The position numbers and the translations under genes were made by a program. Below are positions 59,255-64,000 of a DNA stretch of 64,000 nucleotides, piece after piece. A model generated the notes under the pieces. It saw nothing but the letters and a program-made list of their open reading frames with translations. It was not told the DNA's origin and did not search any database. The stretch comes from QYQD01 sp040755415. GTDB lineage: Bacteria > Desulfobacterota > QYQD01. The stretch is from NCBI GenBank assembly GCA_040755415.1, contig JBFMAZ010000082.1, positions 62,001-126,000 on the forward strand. The letters are read 5' to 3'. Position 1 is the stretch's first letter. Each line of letters begins with the position of its first letter.

Positions 59255-60130
59255 ATGAAAAGCGAGGAGACTATCGTCACTACTTGTAAGTTGTGCCCAC
59301 TGAGCAGACACGAAAAAATACTCGTGGCCACAGATGGGTCAAAGTATAGCGAGAGGGCCTTGGATGGGGCGGTGAATATAGCCGGAAAGTGCGGAAGCAG
59401 CCTTTATGTCTTAAACGTGATCGAACTAAATCCAGAGTTCATGGCCCTGGCCCCTAAGGCCGTGGAAAAGATGGAGAAAGATTCCAGGGCCCTGCTGGAG
59501 GGTATAAAGGAACGTGTCTTCCAAAAAGGCATAAGGTGTGAAACCCTGGTTCACGAGGGTGAACAGCCCTATGAATTCATTGTTGGCGAGGCAAAGAAAA
59601 AAAAGGCGGATGTTATAGTTATAGGGAGCCACGGGAAGACCGGCCTCAAGAGGCTGCTTATGGGCAGTGTGGCCGCCCGGGTTATCGGCCATGCGCCATG
59701 CCCAGTAATGGTCATCCCCCTCAAGGGACCGGTAGGTCTGAAAAATATACTCGTGGCCACGGATGGTTCGGCATACAGCGAGTCTGCCGTAAATGAGGCC
59801 ATAAATATTGCCGCATCCTGCGGCAGCAATCTTAGCGCAGTATGTGTAGTTAAGGGCGAAAGACCGGCAAAATATAGGACCGAAGCAGAAAAGATTGTGG
59901 ATAAGGTCGTAAAGGGCGCCGCCAAATCCAATATCCAGGCCGAAGGAATAGTCCGGGAAGGCGAGCCCTATGAGGTTATAGCGGATCTGGCCAGAGAAAA
60001 AAAGGCCGACATTATTATCATGGGCAAATACGGCCGGACCGGACTGACCAAGCTGTTAATGGGAAGCGTCACCAAAAGGGTTATCGGCCATACCCCCTGC
60101 GCAGTGCTGGTAGTCCCGGAAAGTGTATAA
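59255..60130 (+). CDS. Tandem universal stress protein
   Basis: 291 aa, GGGAGG upstream of ATG. Two Usp domains: ILVATDGSKYSERAL...VIGSHGKTGLKRLLMGSVA and ILVATDGSAYSESAV...IIMGKYGRTGLTKLLMGSVT. Both keep the G-x2-G-x9-GS ATP-binding motif, so both likely bind ATP. A Cys pair (CKLCPLSRHEK) precedes domain 1 and is unusual. Monocistronic, divergent from the TauE operon. Confidence 0.92.
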   Translation: MKSEETIVTTCKLCPLSRHEKILVATDGSKYSERALDGAVNIAGKCGSSLYVLNVIELNPEFMALAPKAVEKMEKDSRALLEGIKERVFQKGIRCETLVHEGEQPYEFIVGEAKKKKADVIVIGSHGKTGLKRLLMGSVAARVIGHAPCPVMVIPLKGPVGLKNILVATDGSAYSESAVNEAINIAASCGSNLSAVCVVKGERPAKYRTEAEKIVDKVVKGAAKSNIQAEGIVREGEPYEVIADLAREKKADIIIMGKYGRTGLTKLLMGSVTKRVIGHTPCAVLVVPESV

Positions 60131-60171
60131 CCGTTTTATAGTTATTGCGCCGGCAAGTAAATATATAAAAA

Positions 60172-60254
60172 TGTCATGCCGGGCTTGATCCGGCATCCAG
60201 TTCCTTGCTGGATTCCCGCTGAAGTTTATCCGCCGCAGGCGGGCGGGAATGACG
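60172..60254. repeat. Interspersed palindromic repeat (TCATGCCGGGCTTGATCC type)
   Basis: GTCATGCCGGGCTTGATCC...GGATTCCCGC...GGGCGGGAATGAC: a common intergenic palindromic repeat in Proteobacteria, with the small CCGCCGCAGGCGG palindrome inside. Confidence 0.75.
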
Positions 60255-60330
60255 ATCGAGGAATTAATCAGAGTTTTCTATAAGGTTAATGGATTTGGGT
60301 CTGACGAGCAGGGCACAGCGTACCGTGTCA

Positions 60331-60846
60331 CTAAAACAGGAATGCCCCCAGGATGCCGGACCCGATGATAATGAAGGTCGGGTCTATCCTGGTAAAACTG
60401 ATAAGGCCGAAGCTCACGGCCGCAAAAGCGCCTAAGGGTACGCTCGTAAGGGAACTCCTTCCCAGAAAGATGAGTACAGCCGCCAGGAGCCCCACTACCG
60501 CCGGTTTGATCCCGTCAAATGAGCCTTTAACGATCCATGACTCTTTGTACTGGAGGTAGTGTCTCGTTACCAGAGTGACAATGATGATGCTCGGCAGGTA
60601 GCTGGCCACCATGGCTACGATCGCCCCAGTCAGACCTCCGACCTTGAACCCCATGAAGGCGTTCATGACCGTAAGCGGTCCAGGCGTCACCTGGCTGATG
60701 GCTATGGCATCGATGAATTCCTTGTTCGTCAGCCAATGGTGATTCTCTACCAACTCTTTTTGAAGCAACGGCACCATGGCATATCCGCCGCCGATAGTAA
60801 GGCCGTTTATCACAAACAAGATAGCAGCAAGCTTCAGTATTTCCAT
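60331..60846 (-). CDS. chrA: Chromate transporter, ChrA half-protein 2
   Basis: 171 aa single CHR domain with about six hydrophobic segments. Signature IGGGYAMVPLLQKELVE, then QVTPGPLTVMNAFMGFKVGG. Half-size ChrA proteins work as pairs of opposite topology; the partner gene ends 1 nt upstream. CHR transporters efflux chromate or related anions; in an anaerobe the natural substrate may differ. Confidence 0.9.
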   Translation of the reverse strand: MEILKLAAILFVINGLTIGGGYAMVPLLQKELVENHHWLTNKEFIDAIAISQVTPGPLTVMNAFMGFKVGGLTGAIVAMVASYLPSIIIVTLVTRHYLQYKESWIVKGSFDGIKPAVVGLLAAVLIFLGRSSLTSVPLGAFAAVSFGLISFTRIDPTFIIIGSGILGAFLF

Positions 60847-60847
60847 T

Positions 60848-61414
60848 TTAGCGCCTCCAGTTGAGAATCAGGCCGAGGACACCGGCCGCCAGGATGATGC
60901 CAATGGGGTTAAGCTTAAAGACAGCCAACGCGCCAAAGGCGCCAACTGCCAATGCCGCGCTCTTATAGCCGGTGATCAGCTTCTTTGCCATCTTATATAT
61001 GATAGACCCCAGGAGTCCGACCACCGCTGCGGCCACACCCTTCATTACCGACTGGAGCAACGGATTGTCTTTCGCCTGGAGGTAGAAGGCCGCCAGTATA
61101 ATGGCCAGTACCGTGCCGGTAAAGGCCTGTCCCAAGGTAGCTACCATTACCCCGGGAAGTCTGTGCAACTTGTAACCGATACAGATACCCGTGTTGACGA
61201 TGGGCGGCCCCGGGGTCATCTGGCCGATGGCAAAGCTTTCTATGAACTCATCATGGGTAATCCACTTACGCCGTTCGACCAATTCGCGTTCGAAAAACGC
61301 AATCATGGAATAAACGCCGCCAAAGGAAAAGGTACCTATTTTGAAGAAGGCCAGGAAGATATTCCTGAGGGATGTCACAAGGCGCTCCTTGTTTGATTCG
61401 TTTGCTTCCGCCAC
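60848..61414 (-). CDS. chrA: Chromate transporter, ChrA half-protein 1
   Basis: 188 aa single CHR domain: FFKIGTFSFGGVYSMIAFFE, then GQMTPGPPIVNTGICIGYKL. Immediately upstream of the second half-gene and 14 nt downstream of a Usp gene on the same strand, so a three-gene stress operon is likely. An N-terminal extension of about 15 polar residues precedes the first helix. Confidence 0.9.
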   Translation of the reverse strand: MAEANESNKERLVTSLRNIFLAFFKIGTFSFGGVYSMIAFFERELVERRKWITHDEFIESFAIGQMTPGPPIVNTGICIGYKLHRLPGVMVATLGQAFTGTVLAIILAAFYLQAKDNPLLQSVMKGVAAAVVGLLGSIIYKMAKKLITGYKSAALAVGAFGALAVFKLNPIGIILAAGVLGLILNWRR

Positions 61415-61428
61415 AGGGCCGCCGCGCT

Positions 61429-62310
61429 CTACTTCACCAGAAGTACGGGCTGGGCGGCCAAGCGGACGACCTTGCCGCTGACCGAGCCTATCAGGGCCTC
61501 TTTGATCATACTGCGGCCAAGGAAGCTCATAGCAATGAGCGAAACGTCCTCTTCATCCGCCACCTTCATGATCTCCTGGAAAGGCACACCCTCTCTTAGC
61601 AGGGTCCTGGCCTTCAGTCCCGCTGTTTCAAATTCGCGTCTGATGTCGTCCAGCCGGCCCGCATCGATCCGGTTGAACTCTTCCATCCGCGCAGCCAGGT
61701 GCGGCCGCAGTTTGCCAACGTCCTGCACATGGAGCACCACCACCTCCTCTGCCCCGGCGGCTTTAAGGTGTACAATGTAGTCTTGGACCCTTTTGGCCGG
61801 CACCGAGAAGTCGGTCGGATAGAGGATTTTGGTGAACATCCTCCGGGACATGAACTCGCAAGCGGCCTTACCGGCTACCTCGATAGTCCTGAACTTCTCC
61901 ACCAGCACCGGCACCGGGCTATGGCGGAGGACGTTTTCTGTTGTGCTGCCCAGCACCATCTCTTTAAGGTAGCCCTTACCATGTGCGCCCATGATTATGA
62001 GCGAGACATCCTCTTCCCGGGCCGCCTCAATAATACTGAGAAAGGGTGGACCGCTCTTGAGCAGGCCCCTGGTCTGGAAGCCCAGCGCCGCCAGCTTCCC
62101 CCTGGCCTCTTCTAACTTGCCCGCGGCTTCTTGTCTCCATCGGTCAAAACCTTCCAGATCCAGCCAATCGGTCAGGGGTCTCAAGTCAATCACGTGCACT
62201 ACGACAACCTCCTCGACCCCCGCCCCCTTCAGGTTGCCCAGGCATTCTAGGGTCTTCTCGGCATGTGCTGAGAAATCAGTCGGAAAAAGAACCTTCTTAA
62301 ACATAAGCAT
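61429..62310 (-). CDS. Tandem universal stress protein (ChrA operon)
   Basis: 293 aa with two Usp domains: MFKKVLFPTDFSAHAEKTL...IIMGAHGKGYLKEMVLGSTT and KILYPTDFSVPAKRV...IAMSFLGRSMIKEALIGSVS. Domain 1 keeps GAHGKG and GST (ATP type); domain 2 has SFLGRS in place of GxxG, so ATP binding is less certain there. Begins MLMFKK; MFKK (Met3) may be the real start. First gene of a Usp-ChrA-ChrA operon. Confidence 0.9.
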   Translation of the reverse strand: MLMFKKVLFPTDFSAHAEKTLECLGNLKGAGVEEVVVVHVIDLRPLTDWLDLEGFDRWRQEAAGKLEEARGKLAALGFQTRGLLKSGPPFLSIIEAAREEDVSLIIMGAHGKGYLKEMVLGSTTENVLRHSPVPVLVEKFRTIEVAGKAACEFMSRRMFTKILYPTDFSVPAKRVQDYIVHLKAAGAEEVVVLHVQDVGKLRPHLAARMEEFNRIDAGRLDDIRREFETAGLKARTLLREGVPFQEIMKVADEEDVSLIAMSFLGRSMIKEALIGSVSGKVVRLAAQPVLLVK

Positions 62311-62337
62311 CCTCCTTGCCGGTATTTATATTGAACG

Positions 62338-62452
62338 TCATTTGTCAATAGTCATTTGCCACTTACAAAGGTCACAAGTTGCAAAAGTTACAAGTTTCAG
62401 GTTTGTAACTTCTGCGACCTGTAACGATCCTCTTTGACTGATGACTAATGTC
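62338..62452. repeat. GTCATTTGTCAATAGTC / GTTACAAGTT inverted-repeat tract
   Basis: Contains AAGTTACAAGTTTCAGGTTTGTAACTT-like inverted arms (AAGTTACAA / TTGTAACTT) and ends in TGACTAATG words. Intergenic, non-coding; same style as 53779 and 57395. Confidence 0.5.
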
Positions 62453-62514
62453 CAGTGAGGTATTTTCTCCTTATCCGGGACCATTCGTGGATGAACGGAT
62501 TTAGGACCTCAGCC

Positions 62515-62961
62515 CTATCGCCGTCCTGGCACGTCGTGGATGCCCAGGCCGCCGCCCCGGAACTGCTGGACGATCACTGCATGGAACTGGCGCTGCTGCT
62601 CCAAGGTAAGAATTTCATTTTCCTCGATAATATGCGCGATAACCTCCTGCTCTAGTTTGAGCTGAAGACCCGATATCTCCTCCACCGCCGCCCTGATTTT
62701 CTCGCGATCCAATGGAGTGGAGAAAAGCAGATCGGCCAGATGCATCCTGCAGCGGCGCAGCTCATGCCGGATTCCAGCTACGCGTGGCAGAAAACCCTCG
62801 CGTATCTTTTCAACCTTGTGCCTTTGATCCGCGGTGAGGTTTATCAGGTCGAGATAGCCGCGTATCTCTCGCTTACACCACTTTTTGACCCCGTAAATGG
62901 TGCCGCAGGCAGCGACCGCCCCGAAAAATATGCCGACGAGAAATCCTTTTAGCGAAACCAT
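62515..62961 (-). CDS. Periplasmic CpxP/Spy-like metal-stress protein
   Basis: 148 aa. An N-terminal membrane anchor (FLVGIFFGAVAACGTIYGV) followed by a helical domain of the heavy-metal-resistance type: LNLTAD-like INLTADQRHKVEKIREGFLP, ELRRCRMHLADLLFS, and the closing TLEQQRQFHAVIVQQFRG. CpxP/CnrX-like proteins sense misfolding or metals in the periplasm. Third gene of the ECF operon, 2 nt after the anti-sigma gene, and probably the sensing partner. Confidence 0.82.
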   Translation of the reverse strand: MVSLKGFLVGIFFGAVAACGTIYGVKKWCKREIRGYLDLINLTADQRHKVEKIREGFLPRVAGIRHELRRCRMHLADLLFSTPLDREKIRAAVEEISGLQLKLEQEVIAHIIEENEILTLEQQRQFHAVIVQQFRGGGLGIHDVPGRR

Positions 62962-62963
62962 AC

Positions 62964-63287
62964 TCAGTCCCTCCTCGAACCAAAGAGAACTGCCCCGAAG
63001 GAGTCCGGAGGGAAATCCGAGAATTCATCCAGGGTTCCGCTCCAGATAAAACATCTGCCCAACATATCCTTGATGTCTCTCCAGGATGTTTGCCTCCCCT
63101 CCTCCTTCACCTTCTCCAGCACCCGCTCAGTGAATTCGAGCCCGGGCTCAAGCCCCTGGGCCTCACCTAACAGGTCCCAGAGGGCAAGCTCTCCCCGGCA
63201 ATCAGCGCAGACTTCCAGGTGCGCAGCAAATTCTCTGTCTTTCCTGCATGCCTCGATCATTGTTCTTGCCTTTTTGCATTCCATCAT
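62964..63287 (-). CDS. Anti-sigma factor with zinc-binding motif
   Basis: 107 aa. The N-terminal zf-HC2 motif HLEVCADCRGEL (H-x3-C-x2-C) sits after an earlier Cys/His-rich helix (CKKARTMIEACRKDREF). No transmembrane helix is evident, so this is a short soluble version. It lies 13 nt after the sigma factor gene and should bind and restrain it. Confidence 0.75.
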   Translation of the reverse strand: MMECKKARTMIEACRKDREFAAHLEVCADCRGELALWDLLGEAQGLEPGLEFTERVLEKVKEEGRQTSWRDIKDMLGRCFIWSGTLDEFSDFPPDSFGAVLFGSRRD

Positions 63288-63300
63288 CTTCTCCTATACA

Positions 63301-63852
63301 TTACTGTTGCAGGTCAGCCAGAGCCGACCTCAATTTTGCCTTGGCTCTGGCCAGCAGACCCTCAATTGCCTCGGAGGTCGTCTCCATCACCTCGGCTGTC
63401 TCCTCCTGGGAAAGCCCCTGAAAGCGCCGCAGGATAAGGGCCAATCTCTGTCTTTCCGGTAGCATCTCTATGGCCTGTCTGACGCGGATCTCCCTTTCCG
63501 CCCGGATCATCTCCTCCTGCGGAGATTCTGTTTCCGTCTTCTGTTCCGGTAATTTCTCAAGTATCCGCAGGGCCTTAAGCTCGTTCAAACAAACGTTTTT
63601 GGCGATGCGGTAGAGCCAGACTTTAAAAAGTGATCGCGCCTCATATAGCGGCGCTGATTTGTACACTCGCAGGAAAACCTCCTGAGTAAGGTCCTCAGCC
63701 AGCAACCGGTCGTTGGTGTAGCGATAGAAAAGATTGAGTAGACCCCGCTGGTGACGGGAAACCAGTGTGGCAACGGCGTTATAATCCCGTCGCGCTATCA
63801 GCGCCATCAGCTCCTCATCCGATTTGTCGTTGTATTCGAGGGTACTACCCAT
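63301..63852 (-). CDS. RNA polymerase ECF sigma factor
   Basis: 183 aa sigma-70 ECF type. Region 2: LLAEDLTQEVFLRVYKSAP with FKVWLYRIAKNVCLNEL. Region 4: LPERQRLALILRRFQGLSQEETAEVM and the SEAIEGLLARAKAKLR recognition helix. First gene of sigma / anti-sigma / CpxP-like operon, so it probably responds to envelope or metal stress. Confidence 0.92.
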   Translation of the reverse strand: MGSTLEYNDKSDEELMALIARRDYNAVATLVSRHQRGLLNLFYRYTNDRLLAEDLTQEVFLRVYKSAPLYEARSLFKVWLYRIAKNVCLNELKALRILEKLPEQKTETESPQEEMIRAEREIRVRQAIEMLPERQRLALILRRFQGLSQEETAEVMETTSEAIEGLLARAKAKLRSALADLQQ

Positions 63853-63861
63853 TTCCGCAGC

Positions 63862-64000
63862 CTACAGCCTTATCCATCTCCGCTCAAGCACTTGGTACAG
63901 TATGATTCCCACCAGGAATGCAGCCCCCATATTCCACATGGCGAAACCGGCCACCACTAACATTACGTACACATCCTCCTTCTTACTGCCGATGTCTTTT
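63862..64000 (-). CDS. Small membrane protein, upstream end beyond window
   Basis: The frame is open from the right edge to TAG 63864-63862 and reads KDIGSKKEDVYV then MLVVAGFAMWNMGAAFLVGI and ends LERRWIRL: one transmembrane helix with a positive C-terminus. An internal ATG (63963) has AGGAGG 11 nt upstream, so a 33-residue protein is also possible. It ends just before the sigma factor gene. Confidence 0.45.
   Translation of the reverse strand, partial: KDIGSKKEDVYVMLVVAGFAMWNMGAAFLVGIILYQVLERRWIRL

Noticed and set aside
1..64000. CRISPR arrays, rRNA and tRNA genes
   Set aside because: No regularly spaced direct repeats of CRISPR type and no rRNA or complete tRNA were recognised; repeats present are palindromic and dispersed.

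Overview
The window looks like chromosomal DNA of an anaerobic, sulfate-reducer-type bacterium, most likely Desulfobacterota (former Deltaproteobacteria). The strongest clue is a complete four-gene block, 21.7-26.7 kb, with the composition of the Qrc menaquinone reductase complex: a multihaem cytochrome c, a Tat-exported molybdopterin-fold protein, an iron-sulfur protein and an NrfD-type membrane protein. The housekeeping run tilS-ftsH-folP-cdaA-ybbR-glmM-coaX fits, as does the density of small palindromic intergenic repeats. No rRNA, tRNA or CRISPR array was found.

Layout. 0-8.1 kb: a truncated universal stress protein, a protein of 30-residue repeats split by an in-frame TGA, and a small cell-surface or polysaccharide cluster (glycosyltransferase, thiamine-diphosphate enzyme, large GT-A glycosyltransferase, low-molecular-weight tyrosine phosphatase). 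8.4-17.7 kb: an accessory stretch rich in nucleic-acid proteins: a lysine-rich H1-like protein, a RelBE-type toxin-antitoxin pair, an RlaP-type nucleotidyltransferase overlapping a TM0106-type RecB-like nuclease, a ferredoxin-fused radical SAM enzyme, an orphan PrimPol, a wrecked DUF72 gene with an inserted palindromic element, and an archaeal-type Hel308 helicase. 17.9-30.5 kb: core metabolism (UMF1 transporter, HAD phosphatase, nadB, qrcDCBA, mpl, phosphohexomutase).

30.6-46.6 kb is a defence and gene-turnover island between the phosphohexomutase and a serine hydrolase. It holds a type I restriction-modification operon (hsdM, hsdS, a DUF3800 gene, hsdR), an ISL3-like MITE with 8-bp target duplications, a DUF262 + HEPN gene pair, a DUF1828 gene preceded by a frameshifted partner, and two HATPase/winged-helix proteins (AlbA_2 type and DUF4062 type). 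Between these lie many gene stubs (Fic, type III methylase, two DUF1156 methylase N-termini, IS orfA, an RmuC-like C-terminus and a recurring C-terminal tail). Several stubs are joined to their neighbours by 4-bp ATGA overlaps, which suggests repeated cassette replacement at one site.

46.6-57.3 kb returns to housekeeping: peptidoglycan and CoA enzymes, c-di-AMP synthesis (cdaA, ybbR, glmM), folP, ftsH and tilS. 57.5-64 kb holds membrane and stress functions: a TauE exporter with a small membrane partner, two tandem-Usp proteins, a split ChrA transporter, and an ECF sigma/anti-sigma/CpxP-like metal-stress operon. Most genes from 19 kb onward are on the minus strand.

All family calls are from reading translations by eye; no database search was possible.
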